A stretch of DNA of 64,000 nucleotides from Eudromia elegans (GCA_003342815.1 PTEX01000232.1:915475-979474); one strand, 5' to 3'. Counted from the first letter of the stretch, positions 50,184-61,096 are shown. The notes: generated from the sequence alone by a model not told the origin. A program made the numbers and translations.

Positions 50184-50440
50184 GGCAGCGCGCGGGGCTG
50201 CGGCCCGGCGGCTGCGCAGCGCCGACACGCCGGAAGGGGCGGGCGGGCAGAGGCGGCAGCGCCTCCCCCTTTCCCTCCCGCCGCGGCCTCGTCGGGGCTG
50301 CTGGAGCTGCCCGCGTTACTGCGGCCGGGGCGGTTGCACCGCGCAGCGTGGCCGTTCTCCTCGCGACGTCCCTCCTCGGGAGCCCCTTCCTCGTGCCCGC
50401 GGTTAGCTCTAGCTTGCTCCAGGGACCCAAGAGCGGCTTT
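49900..50440. promoter_or_regulatory. CpG island, MMP24 promoter and first exon
   Basis: Very high GC with dense CpG around the MMP24 start codon. No TATA box is evident. It lies 1.5-2 kb from the start codon of the oppositely oriented FSIP2-like gene, which has no CpG island of its own. Confidence 0.8.
50073..50183 (-). CDS. MMP24: MMP24 exon 1: signal peptide
   Basis: Encodes residues 1-37. The ATG has a good context (CGCTGCCATGGCG). A basic n-region ([10 protein letters not shown]) is followed by a modest hydrophobic core ([10 protein letters not shown]) and a small-residue cleavage region (RAAAHS). The donor CGG|GTGGGT joins exon 2 in phase 0. Much shorter than the human leader. No in-frame ATG lies upstream before the sequence turns into typical 5' UTR. 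Exon 1 is the least certain of the nine. Confidence 0.8.
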
Positions 50441-50595
50441 CACTGGAGCCTTTTGGAGAGCCGAGGTGCCTGTAGCACCCGGGAAAGCGCCCCCCCCAGC
50501 TCAGGCCCTCGTCGGCGTCACCATCCTCAGCCCGCAAGTGCAAGGGAGGCTTCTCCGTGCGGTGCTCACAGCCAGCCTGGTGCATGGAGAGACTT

Positions 50596-51320
50596 CACGG
50601 AATCCCGGAGTGCTTGAGGGTGGAAGGGACCTCTGGAGATCATCCTGTCCAACCCCCTGCTCCAGCAGGGACACCCAGAGCACGGGGCACAGGGCGGCAT
50701 CCAGGCAGGTTTGAAGATCTCCAGAGCAGGAGCCTCCCCAGCCTCTCTGGGCAGCCTGTTCCAGGCTCTGTCACTGTCAAAGGAAAGAAGTTCTTCACGT
50801 GGAGAAGGAACTGCCTGTGTTTCAATTTGTACCCATTACCCCTTGTCCTGTCACTGGCCTCCACTGAGGAGAGTTTGGCCCCATCTTCTTTACATTCCCT
50901 CCTCAGTATTTATACATATTGATAAGATTCCCCCCTCAGTCTTCTCCAGGCTTAACGGGCCCCGCTCGCGTAGCCTTTCCTCATACGATAGATGCTCCAG
51001 TCCCTTAATCATCATTCTTGCTCTGTGCTGGACCCTCTCTGGAAGCTCCTCCCTAGAAGCCCAGAGCTGCCCCCACTGCTCCAGATGTGGCCTCCGCGGA
51101 GCTGAGCAGAGGGGCAGGATCCCGTCCCTCACCCTGCTGGCAACGCTCCTCCTCGTGGGGGAGTGCAGCCCTTGGCCTGTTTGGCCACAAGGGCCCCTTG
51201 CTGCCTCCTGGTTAGCTTGTCAGGCGGGACTCCCAAATCCCTCTTTGTGGAGCTGTTTTCCAGCAGGTCAACCCCTAATGTGTACACAACCCCTAATGTG
51301 TGCTGGTGTCTGGGCTGCTG
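50596..51320 (-). mobile_element. CR1-type LINE fragment, about 0.7 kb
   Basis: Reversed CR1 sequence with the 3' end at low coordinate (GGAAGGGACCTCTGGAGATC, GTCCAACCCCCTGCTCC, CCTTGTCCTGTCACTGGCC, TTCTCCAGGCTTAACGG, GGGCAGGATCCCGTCCCTC, GCCCCTTGCTGCCTCCTGG). It carries a small internal duplication (ACCCCTAATGTGT twice at about 51268-51301). It occupies most of the spacer between MMP24 and the FSIP2-like gene. The high-coordinate edge is approximate. Confidence 0.93.
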
Positions 51321-51980
51321 GAGCAGCAGCTTTTCCAGCCTCATGTGCTGGAGCCTCCCTTTGCCTCCAGACTCCCAAAGCTCTGTGGGTGCTTTTGGAT
51401 GGCCTGCAAAGCGACCTCTTTGACTTCTCATAAGGCTCCGAGGCTTCCATTTGTCACCATCTCTTTTCCACTAGACCTCCCGTTTCAGTACCCAGACCCC
51501 TCCATATGCCTTCAGGGGCACCTATATGTCCCCATGTGCCCTTCAGGGCATCCTAGGGTCTCAAAGGGCATTTTGACAAACCGAGGGGCCATGCTTTGAC
51601 TGTGCTGGACCTCCCCAGCAATAGGGCGCTATGGGCAAGGAGATGTTCACTACAGAGTGAGCAGAACAGCCTTATCAGCAGTGCTCCCTGGACACAGCTG
51701 TGACTGTTGATTTACAGGCTTGGGTGCTGTGCTGGGTGCCTAGAAAAGTCCAAGAGCTCAGCCCTGGCTTGGGGAGGTCTCAGTTGTTCTTGATGTTGAC
51801 CTCCTTGGCAAGCGCAGGCCAGGGCTGTGGGCTGACCTGGGGTTTCCTGGCAGCACAATGCAACAATGCGGAATGGTTCTGGGAATGCAGATTGCTGGGA
51901 TACTGGCTGAGGTGGCTGGAGCTGGGTGCTGCTGGAGTGGGTGAAGGGCCACAGCTCCCGAACGGCTGCTGAAAGAGATC
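51321..51980. other. upstream region of the FSIP2-like gene
   Basis: Non-coding and not CpG-rich. The promoter of the FSIP2-like gene should lie here or in exon-proximal sequence, but no TATA box or known sperm-gene element stands out. Confidence 0.4.
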
Positions 51981-54900
51981 ATGGAGCACTATCTCGCTGC
52001 TGGTCTCCGAAATATAGATGGGCTGCTCAGCGCGAAGGAGAAGAGGGGCGAGGTGCGTGCGGGGCGGGGGGAGAAGGTACAGCTTGGGAGCTTGTGGCCG
52101 TGCAGGGCTGCTCTGGGACATGCAGGAGTGTGGAGGAGAGCGACAGACACAGGGTGAGATTGGTGAGGTCCTCCAAAGTCCTGTCTGTCAGCCCTCCTGC
52201 AGGCCAGCTCAGCAGGCGGGAGGGTGCCATGCAGCGAGGTTGAGTATGGTTTGCAGGGCCTGGAATTTAGGGAAGGAGGTGATGAAGCAATGACTGGCTT
52301 TTGAACAGGCTGCTCTTTGCACTTTCCCTGTTTGGAGTCTTCAAAGAGCATTTCCAGCAAGTGCTGTGCAAGAAGGCTCTTGAGATCATGGCCTGAATGC
52401 CTACAAATGTCTCTGTCTTTCCAGCCTGGGCGCATAAGACAGCACATGGCAGTAGGATGTACTGAGCTGCTGGACATCCCACTCGGGGCCAAAATCCCTT
52501 TGCTGCCTGGCTCTAACCCTGTCTTCTACCGGACCAAGCTGGGAGAAAAGGTAAAAGCAGCAGAAAGGAGTCAGGAAGGTTCCTTCTTTTTCGTCATCAG
52601 TGTGGCTGCTGATGAAAAAAAGCGGTGTGGAAATTCCCTGCCTTTATTTCTGCTCGGCTTGGATGCCTCCTTTGCTTGGAAGTGTGGGGGGTTGGATGTT
52701 CTCCTGTTTTCTGCCCACACTGCTCTAGCCCTGCCGTCTGTCGTGTTTTTTATGACCCTGAGGTCATAAACATGAGTGATGGAACAGATTTTGGTATCAG
52801 TTATTCAAACTCAGTTTCTGTTTTCAGAAGTGCTGTTTTGTGGTTCTGCTGAAAACAACCTATTTTTTCAGTTACGGGGACTTTCCAAAGGAAGAAAACC
52901 ACAGGGAGATGGAGACTTTCTGGCAAATTCCTTAGAACTGTAATACTGGATGTAGAAAGGGAACAGTGAATTTTCGTGGAAAAATGGGACATCTTTTCAA
53001 ATAGTCCTGTAAATAGATCCTCACTTTCATGCCATAATAGTAGATAACCCCAAGACTGAAGCTGTCGGCTGAAGAATCTTTGAAGCAGAGGAAGCTTTTC
53101 TTTAGATAATTTCAGAGCTGTGCTAGGTTCAGAGCCAGGAATTACGCGAAAGCTCAGAGATCTGAAAGCACTATCCTATGGGTTGAGAGAGCTCTGCGGT
53201 GTCTTTGTCTCTTTCCTTGTCCTTCCTACCTTGCTCATGCAGTGGACAATACATTTTACAGCTTCACCAGCCATCCGGTTATTTTGCTTTGGGAGATCCA
53301 CACTGCCGCTTGCTGAGCAATGAATACAACAGTTTGCATGACCCGCACTTGCAGGCCTACTACAACCGCAAGGACAACCTGCGCAGACTGCGGAGAGGAG
53401 GCTACATCACCAGCGATGGCAAAGTAGGTTGTCCAACAGGGTGAGAAAGAGAGTTTCCGTGGGAGGGAAAGGCTGCCAGAGCATTTGCTGCAGTCTTCCC
53501 TTGTGGGTGTAGAGGATGGGGCTGTTGTGCTTTCTCAAGGGCAGAAGGAGCCCAAAGCTCACTCCTGGTGTTCCCACCTGCTCATGCCAGATTGTGCCAC
53601 CTGCCAGAGCAGGGGGTGCATCACCAGGCAGCACAGTGAGGAGCACAGCTCCGCACTGGGTGATGAGAGCCAAGACCCTAGGTACCGCGCAGGCACGAGG
53701 GCACAGGGGAGCAGCTCCCACTGGTCAGTGCTGTGTGGGAAAGGAAGGTGGTGGAGCTAAGAGGACAAGCCTTGGTGATGTCTCTCCGTAGGTTGTTTGC
53801 ACTCTGCGGGAGTTCAATGAGTACAGGCAATATCTGACCACGCTCAGGATAGAAGCTGACAAAATGTACCAGCAAGAACAAGTAGGTGAAACTCAGGACA
53901 CACAAGTACACTTCATGGTTCTAGGGGCTGAAGCTTTATTTATTTTCTCTCAGCAAGACCTGAAGTGAAGAAGCAGCGAAGGCTGTGCTGGCATGCCAGA
54001 CATTCTGGGTTAGAAATGAGTACTTGGTTCCGGGTTGAGATGGCACAGGGGTAGGGACAGGCGGGAAAGCCATCCCCAAGCACCCGGAGTGCTGAGGGAA
54101 ACGTTTCTTCTCCTCTACCCCCTTCCCAATTTATGGCTGAAGCAAAGTATTAGCATGAATCCTCAGCATGCAGGTTTGAGAGAGCATTTTGATGCAAAGA
54201 CAATCTAAAATCTGCTGTCACCTTTCAGAAAATGCTTCATCGACAACTAGCGAAATTAAAGGATGCCCCTGAACTGCCAGAAGGGTTGGACATTTCTCGC
54301 CTCCGAGAGTGGCTGCTGCGGGAGCAAAGAGAGAGTTTGAGAGACAGAGAGAAGGAGATGAGGGAAAGGTAAGAGACAGAACAGGATGCTCATTGGGCCT
54401 CAAGTGTTGCAATACATGTTTTGAACGAGGAACTCCAGAGCAGGATGAAGGCAGTGGCTGAGCAGGGAATGGCCTGGGCAAAATAACTCCGCTTGCTGTG
54501 TTTCAGCCATCTTTATTTGTCTTTAAAGGTTTCTTGACGTGATTGCACGGAGGATGGAGAAGCTTGAGGCTCTTGAAAAAGAGAAACGTCTTCTCCAGCA
54601 GGCTGAGCGAGAACAGAAGCCTCTGCGAAAGAAGAGACAGCCAGCCACTCAGAGTAGCTCAAGTAAGCTAAGACACTGCGTTAGAAAGGAAGGCACAATA
54701 GTAACACAAGTTACACAGTACTCACAGATTTACATAGTCATGTCTATAGCACTCAGTGTGTTTGCTGTCAGATGTGAAACCAATTCCTTGTGCTTGCTGG
54801 TGGCAAAAATCTGCATACCTCACAGCAGCTCTGTCTTTTGTTAGGTATCCATTCAGGCAAATACTCTTCTGAATGTTGTTCATAAGCTCTTCCATTTGTG

Positions 54901-57900
54901 CTCTCAAAGCAAGATACTCTTAATTAGCCTTGTGACTAACATACTTTGCCACAGAGAACATACACAAATGGGAATTTTACCTATATTCCATGCAGAATGT
55001 GAACCGAGTAGTCAGCCTGCAGTTGATGGGAAGAAGAACAGAAGAGTTCTGCGTACTTCAGTGGTCTGCCAGGAGGCCTTGGAGGCCAAGGCTAAGGCCA
55101 CATGCCAAAGCACCTCATCTCAGAAAAAAGACACTACTCAGACAGCTGTCAAACGGAGACCTGTGAGTAGGAGCTGGGTGTATGTGGTGACGACCTCTTC
55201 CTTGCAGTGTTTTGGTACTTGGGGCTTCTGGGAGGATATTGTAACACACAGCCTCTCTCGACTTTTGATGCATGGTAGAATATCAGAGTATCTCCTGAGA
55301 AAACCCCTGATGTATTAGGGAGGGACCTTCCCAGCCTGGGAGTCTCCGTATTGAACAGTGAGAAAGGGTCTAGCCTTCCTGACCTGTGGGGCACCTATTT
55401 CCACCTTCCACTGAGACCAATCCCCAGGAAAATCTTCAACTTATCTTGGAGCCAGCTGTTCCAGTATGCATCATGTCCTAATCCTGAAGATGAAGAAATT
55501 TGGGGAACGAATCACAATTCCAGCCCATTTTTGTTGCTTTGTGAATCTTATTGCATTTCTTTACTCTTTCAGAAAGAAGAAACTCTATCCAGCCGCAAGG
55601 TTCTAAGCTGCCAAGAACCTCCTCATCAGCAACTTCAGAGTGTAGAAGACACCCTGAGTGAGCCATTGCATGAGGACCAAGACACTAAAAAACAAGGTAC
55701 ATAAAGGTTTGAGCTGCAGTGACCTAAGTCTCTTTCTTCCCTCACAGAACTGTGGGCACTATTCTCCTTCCTTCTTAAACCTTGCCTTTCCTCTAGTTTG
55801 GAAATCTTTTACAGGAGGCTTCAAGAAAAGAGCTGCAACCTAGCAGAACCCCAGCTGTTTTGCTGACCCCCCTCACAGCACCTGAAGGGAAACAATTGGG
55901 AAGACTGGGAACCGTGTGCTTGTCCTTGAAGACAAAGCTAAACATCAGGCAGTGGAGGTTTCCAAGGGGTAATGTCTCTAATCAAGTGATGAGCATCAGT
56001 CGTACAACAGAAAATCTTTCTAGCCAAGGAAGGTGTCTCCGTATGCTCTTGCCAAAGTAGAACTACAGGCTTGTAAGTTAATCATGGCTGGTTGTTTCTT
56101 CTTGCAGAAAGCAGTGTGGAGAATTCTTCTAGGCAGACATTTCTCTGTCCTGAGGCAGGAACATCCCTTTCTTCAGGAGTCTCCAAAGAAGATAATGACT
56201 CCGAACTGAAAGAAAGCAAAAGTCTTTTACAGGTATGCCATCATCCCTTTACATCTCTCAAGTTAGCAGTTATAATGCTCTGACATGGTTTACAGGTACC
56301 CACTGATAGGGTTCGGATGACTTTCTTCTGTTTATCATGAGCCTGTCCTGCCTTGCCATCATTCCCACCTGCCACATACTTACTTCACACCTCTAGGTGC
56401 CTTGTCAGGAGGGCTTTGTTCTGAAAGCACCAAAATGTTTGAGAGCCCAACACAGTTGATTGACTGGTGCTACTACAGACCTCTAACTTTTGTGAACACG
56501 TTCATAGGTTAATTTCTTTCTGCCAAAGTCAAAGATTAGCTCAGAGAAGAGCCTGCTTCTTGTGCCATTCTTATCAGTGGGGCTCGTTAAATGCTTCCTG
56601 GGTCTGTCTCTTGAAACAGTCTCTCAGAAAGCATTAAAGAAAATCATGGGGTATCATACCTAGCGTTAGGAATCACAGAATCACAAAATCTTTAGGAATC
56701 ACCCTTCTTTTGTCATGCTAGTCAACCTGTCAAGGTATGAAAAAGTGAATGATGGGGGAGGACAACTTCAGGTCATTGCCTGGGTCGGTGTGTGACTTAA
56801 AACTCATTCCCTACTTTTCATGAGGATGGCAGCCTACATCAGGACTGTGAGAGCCGCAAGTAAACCCGAAAAGAAAAGGCAAAAGTATCCTGAGAGCAGA
56901 CAGTAACCATGGCAGAAGAGAGCAGAGCAAACAGTCCTGTACAATAACATGCTCAATCTCGTCTGTCATTTTTGTTCCTCATTTCCCTCAGGTGAAGAGA
57001 ATGAGTTATGTGGAATTAGAAGTTGTTGACATGGCCCACTGTTCCCTAGTGCATGTACTCTGGCCATAGATAACAGTCCCCAGGGTGTCACTAACTTCCA
57101 GTGCAGGGCCTGATCCATCTTTTCGTGCATTGGCAGCCAGAACGACTGCAGTAGCACTGGCTTTAGAAAATCAGATTTTTGTGATTTTCAGAAATGGTAG
57201 AAATGTTTGGTTCCTAACTGCATGAGACCTCTAAAACGTATATCCCAAATGATATCCCCTGAATAACAGCTTTTCCCTCATCAAATCCCTTAGAGACAGG
57301 TCTTAGAGACTCTTTATGCTTGGATTCAAGCTGTTTCTGGTTTGAGACTATACTTTTTCAAACCTGACAGCTTGAAACCCATCTAGTGATCTGCTTATGA
57401 GGAGGGAAAGGAAACCAGCCAAAATCAAGGAGCATATTTACTCATCAGTTCCTCCTGATTTCTGTTACAGAAGTCTTTAAATAAAGAACTGTATAATATA
57501 GTCCAAGCTATGCTGCTTTGGGCTACACAGACAGAAGTCCAGGAGCTAGAAGAGGTTGCAGAGAGAGTGGTTGAAGAAGTGCTGGAGAGGGTGAAAGAGC
57601 TTGGTCCATCGGTCTGCATATTAAGGAGGGCTCCCCTGGTGATCGGTAGAAGATACTTTGGTAGCATTAGAAAGGCAGAGTCTTCTGAGACATCAGCTCC
57701 AGATCTCCAGCAGGAAATTGAAGTGGCAGCCTCAGAGATTGTAGCAAACATTATTGATTCTCTTGGGAAGCATGTAGTATGCAACACAACAGATGCCTCT
57801 GAGTCCAGGCTGTTGACCAGGTGCAGAGAGCATCTCATAACCAGAGGAGCCAGGCAAGCTGGCAAATCAGGAGAAAGCAGAGCTAGGCAAACCAAGTTAC

Positions 57901-59051
57901 CAGACTATGATGGAGCAACTCCTCTGGCTTCTCTTGACAAAATCGGCGAAGATGTTGTTGAGAAGGTTGGATCCACCTTGCAGTCATTTGTAGCTTCTCA
58001 GTTTGAACATCACTTCCAGTGTAGATTTTCCGAAATCCTGGAGCTACCCGTTGAGACTATTTCTAAGAGACAACTTCAGCCATCTTGGACACCTTTCTCA
58101 AGCCAGAAGAAAACAGAAGGATCGTTTAGAGCATCAGAACATCAGAAAACAGAGGCTATAAAGAAAAGAAAGTCACCTTTACAAGCTTTACGAGCATACT
58201 ACTTTGCTGCTGCTGAATCAGAAGAGAGCAGCATGCTTGTGAGGGGTAGAATCCAAAATGCAATTTCCAAAGTTAAGCAGCTCCATTCAGAATTAAAAGA
58301 GTATGCTAAAATTGCTGTCCATAATGTTCTTGAAACCCTGAAGAAGCAGCAGGAGAAGTTAGACAAAGAAATGCATCTCAGTGACAGTTCAGAAGAAAGC
58401 ACCGCGGAGAGTGAACTAGTGAGGTCAGTATTAGATCAGTGCACTCAACCTCTGCGTTCAGGACTGAACTGTGGGAAGCAGGTTGCAAAGCAGTGCAGTG
58501 CAAGAGATGGCAATGAGAGCTCCCTGGGACAGCACTTTCAAAGGCTAGGAGGAAAGAAAATTCCTGCTAGAAAATTAGAGAAAAGTCCACCAATAACAAA
58601 GCTCCCACATCTCAGTCTCCCTGGAATGGTCATTCCCTCAGAGGCAGAAGCCTCATTTGAAGAGGAACTGTTAAATAATCTCCTGTCTGTCCCCCGAAAC
58701 TCTGAACAAGATGCTCAGAGCCCATTGGAAAGCATTCAGAAGCCCCTGCCTTATCCTTCAGCACACACACCAAGACTTTATAATCCAGTGCTCAAACAGC
58801 AACCTAAACTGAGGTCAGGGAGTATGCAAGCCTCCATTGACCAGAAGTTTCCCATACAGCCTGTTCCTCCCTCGAAGCCCCCTACCCAGAGGGGAGCCCA
58901 GCAGAGGCACAGGTGTATAAAGCTTATGCCAGGCAAACTGGAGCCGTGGGAGTCAGGAGAGATGGTGTTGGCTGGGCGGCTTGTGGAGGGTGTCCTGAAG
59001 AGTTGTGTGGCTCCAGATTCCAGTTCTTCTGACACTAGTGCTGAAGATTAA
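51981..59051 (+). CDS. short FSIP2-like protein (fibrous sheath-interacting protein 2 family), ten coding exons
   Basis: FSIP2 is a sperm-tail fibrous sheath component that binds AKAP4. Coding exons: 51981-52052, 52425-52550, 53262-53423, 53792-53881, 54229-54368, 54529-54662, 54996-55162, 55573-55696, 56108-56232, 57471-59051. All have GT-AG borders, and their lengths sum to exactly 907 codons (906 aa plus stop). The N-terminus MEHYLAAG and the blocks ELLDIPLGAKIPLLPGSN, FYRTKLGEK, HCRLLSNEYNSLHDPHL, YYNRKDNLRRLRRGGYIT and VVCTLREFNEYRQYL align with the N-terminus of mammalian FSIP2 as I remember it. Residues about 150-235 form a charged coiled coil (RDREKEMRERFLD, EKEKRLLQQAEREQ). The last exon gives 526 residues with several amphipathic helices. 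Human FSIP2 is near 6,900 aa, so this is a short relative, not FSIP2 itself. It lies head-to-head with MMP24. No symbol is given because orthology is unproven. Splicing is a prediction. Confidence 0.82.
52425..53881 (+). CDS. FSIP2-like gene, exons 2-4: conserved N-terminal module
   Basis: Exons 2, 3 and 4 (42, 54 and 30 codons, all phase 0) carry nearly all of the similarity to FSIP2. Exon 3 was started after TTTACAG at 53261 rather than after the nearby CATGCAG at 53242. The first choice keeps the frame and gives GEK-LHQPSGYFALGDPHC, which follows the family pattern. Phase-0 borders mean that whole exons can be skipped without a frameshift. Confidence 0.8.
56233..57470. other. FSIP2-like gene, intron 9
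   Basis: A 1.24-kb intron, the longest of this gene. A few CR1-tail-like words (ATCACAGAATCACAAAATC) occur at about 56679-56702 but are too short to call. Nothing else is seen. Confidence 0.55.
57471..59051 (+). CDS. FSIP2-like gene, exon 10: long C-terminal exon
   Basis: This single exon encodes residues 381-906 and a TAA. It contains repeated amphipathic helical segments of the type seen along FSIP2 (EVQELEEVAERVVEEVLER, EIEVAASEIVANIIDSL, KIGEDVVEKVGSTLQSFV, LKEYAKIAVHNVLETLKKQ), a form that in AKAP-related sheath proteins could mediate helix-helix docking. The final 150 residues are Pro- and Ser-rich, with an acidic end (SSSSDTSAED). FSIP2 itself continues for thousands of residues; here a clean stop follows and the downstream 1.3 kb shows no continuation. 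Confidence 0.85.
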   Translation, partial: KSLNKELYNIVQAMLLWATQTEVQELEEVAERVVEEVLERVKELGPSVCILRRAPLVIGRRYFGSIRKAESSETSAPDLQQEIEVAASEIVANIIDSLGKHVVCNTTDASESRLLTRCREHLITRGARQAGKSGESRARQTKLPDYDGATPLASLDKIGEDVVEKVGSTLQSFVASQFEHHFQCRFSEILELPVETISKRQLQPSWTPFSSQKKTEGSFRASEHQKTEAIKKRKSPLQALRAYYFAAAESEESSMLVRGRIQNAISKVKQLHSELKEYAKIAVHNVLETLKKQQEKLDKEMHLSDSSEESTAESELVRSVLDQCTQPLRSGLNCGKQVAKQCSARDGNESSLGQHFQRLGGKKIPARKLEKSPPITKLPHLSLPGMVIPSEAEASFEEELLNNLLSVPRNSEQDAQSPLESIQKPLPYPSAHTPRLYNPVLKQQPKLRSGSMQASIDQKFPIQPVPPSKPPTQRGAQQRHRCIKLMPGKLEPWESGEMVLAGRLVEGVLKSCVAPDSSSSDTSAED

Positions 59052-60372
59052 GAGGCAGCAACAGAACTACAAGAAATGGTCACCCCAAAGAGTTTACTTC
59101 CAAGCGCTCTTTTTACATTGTGAGTTACTTTCAAGTGCTGCTTTTACATCCTGGTAGACTCTTGCTGCTCTTGTGATAGACAGTTCATCACAACAGTCGG
59201 CAGAAACTACTCCGGCAGTGCTGCAAGACCTTATGCCTAACTAGCAAGGTTGAAGAGCAGGAGAAGGCCTTCAGTCTACCTGAGGGAAGGTTTCCACAGT
59301 GTGTTTCCTCGCACGGCTTGGGAAGTCTTGGACTGTCAAGAAATATTCAGGAGAAGAGGGGTCGGCCAGCACCTCCTTTCACATCTGTGATACTGAAATC
59401 AGTTCATGCCCTCACAGTGTGTGTGGAGGGAAGACTGCTGAACTTTTATGGTCCATGACCATATGTTTGAGTGTGATAAGCACAATATTTAGTACTTTGA
59501 TAGAACACTAGTGTGTGTTGTGTCTTCTCAATTTCCGCTACTCTATCACAGCTCTACTCTTGAGCAAAATATCCAGCCTCACACAGACTTCAGAGAGATA
59601 CAAAGGTGTCACAGCTGGTTGGTTGTTGATTCCAGTGTAGGAGAAAGATGTTCCACTTTACCCGTGTGCATCTGAAAGGCAATTCTTTGTATGTAGATCT
59701 CCCCTTCCAGTGCACATGTGAAGCATGAATCAAGGGCTATGTTTCTTCCCATCTCCTGCACTTAGGGGAAATCCTGGCTCCAGAACTGACTTCACAAGAA
59801 GTCTGTCTTAAGGAAGCGTCAGCTTCTTAGTGCTGTGTAAGCTGAAGCTGTCTCCTGATGCTCTGGAGCAGAAAGAAACATTAATTGGCTCAGAACGCTG
59901 AAGTTTGTGTCTTAGGCAGTGTTTTTGTAGCTTTACAGAATGGTGGATGTGCACAGGGACATTTGGCAATGAGCTGGTGCACCCTCCCTGATCAACCAGG
60001 GTCACCAAGAACAGGCTGCCCCAGACCCACATGGAAAGAAGACTGGGAAACTCAAAGAAGTCCCCAATGCTTGTGGCCTGGGTGCTGTGGGGACATGTTC
60101 TTTCAGCCATCAGCTGAGAAAGCTTCATAGCTGCCCTCAGTGTAGGGCAGGGGCTTCTTCCCCTCTTGGGCATCACCAGAGCAACGTTCCAAGGGACCTT
60201 TTCCCTGGCCCTCACGTGAACCTGGTATGTGGAATTATGGACCACTATGAACATACCTGCAGTGGGGAGGACTTTTTTCCCTGCAGTGGACTTGGATATA
60301 ATATACAACACTTTAAAAAATGAGATAGGAATGTATATTATAAAAATATGTATTTTTAAATAAATGTAATAA
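59052..60372. other. 3' flank of the FSIP2-like gene
   Basis: No coding continuation is seen. A reverse-strand open frame over 59808-60476 is composed of unrelated sequence and repeat. An AATAAA at 60359-60364 lies 1.3 kb after the stop and might serve as a polyadenylation signal. Nothing else is recognised. Confidence 0.45.
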
Positions 60373-60477
60373 TATCGCACTGAGGCCCCAAGAGGCCACA
60401 CAAAAGCCCATAGGGTCCCCCGTGCCACCTGTGCACGGAGGCCCCTGGAGGCCGCCCATAGGGCCCTCCTTGTCACC
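60373..60477 (-). repeat. GC-rich minisatellite-like units next to the retroviral insertion
   Basis: Words such as TGCACGGAGGCCCCTGGAGG and CCCATAGGGCCCTCC resemble the reverse complement of the 57-bp unit found at 62814-63721. About two diverged units directly abut the 5' LTR. Confidence 0.5.
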
Positions 60478-60622
60478 TGTAGGGCTCTCTGTACAGGGTT
60501 TTGTGAACATTAGTTTCACCAGAAGGTCAATTAGCATCCTTGCTAATGGTCTCTGATGACATCTGAGATAAAACCTCTGAAGGAAATAGGACTAATTGGC
60601 TGGAATCTCACCCTGGAGATCC

Positions 60623-61096
60623 TGGGACCCAGATTGCGGTGAGACCAGGGGATTGGCTGGTGGAGGTGCGTGGGTAGCACGGTGTCATTGCCGAGACAGA
60701 CAAGACACAATACAGTACAAAAGTCAGGCATTGATTTTACTTTATTCTTAGCACAGCTACTTTTATATATTTCCTAAGCATGCGTGCCCTAACATTATTT
60801 GTGCTTCTTGCATGTAAGCAATCATCCTTTGGCCACAGTTATAGGCGTTAATCTCCGTACCAACTTGTCCAGGTTCCTCATCTTGTGGGAGTTCTCTCAG
60901 TTCCTGCAGGTTGTTTTAATTCTCTGGCTCAGGGATTTGCACGGGTACATGACGATCTGCCTAAGGTCACGTTCGTCCTGCTTCGCCAAGGGATATGCGG
61001 ACCTGCCACAGTTCCCCACGGCACAGAGGGGCAGGGCACGGCGGGGAGCTTATGAGTGTGGGCAGATCACACTGGGAGCAGTCTTTGGAGCCCCCA
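60623..61096 (-). mobile_element. nested solo LTR (474 bp, reverse strand)
   Basis: On the minus strand the sequence begins TGGGGGC and ends GTCCCA, so it has TG/CA ends within a short inverted repeat (TGGG/CCCA). It contains a TATA box (TATATAAAAG, 60769-60760) followed within about 15 bases by AATAAA (60746-60741), and then a GT-rich stretch (TTGTACTGTATTGTGTCTTG). This compact TATA-AATAAA order is that of avian alpharetrovirus-like LTRs. No internal retroviral sequence accompanies it, hence a solo LTR. It sits inside the 5' LTR of the + strand element. Confidence 0.75.
60741..60769 (-). promoter_or_regulatory. LTR core promoter and polyadenylation signal
   Basis: TATATAAAAG and AATAAA are spaced as in compact avian LTRs. 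Transcription, if any, would run leftwards, toward the FSIP2-like gene's 3' end and antisense to it. Confidence 0.6.

Noticed and set aside
49624..50714. Long + strand open frames over the MMP24 first exon
   Set aside because: These are antisense shadows of the MMP24 exon 1 CpG island and the adjacent CR1; no family match.
56679..56702. A CR1 tail in intron 9 of the FSIP2-like gene
   Set aside because: Only about 24 bases of octamer-like words; too short to call an element.
59808..60476. A 222-codon minus-strand open frame after the FSIP2-like gene
   Set aside because: It covers the 3' flank and minisatellite-like repeat; no family match and no promoter context.
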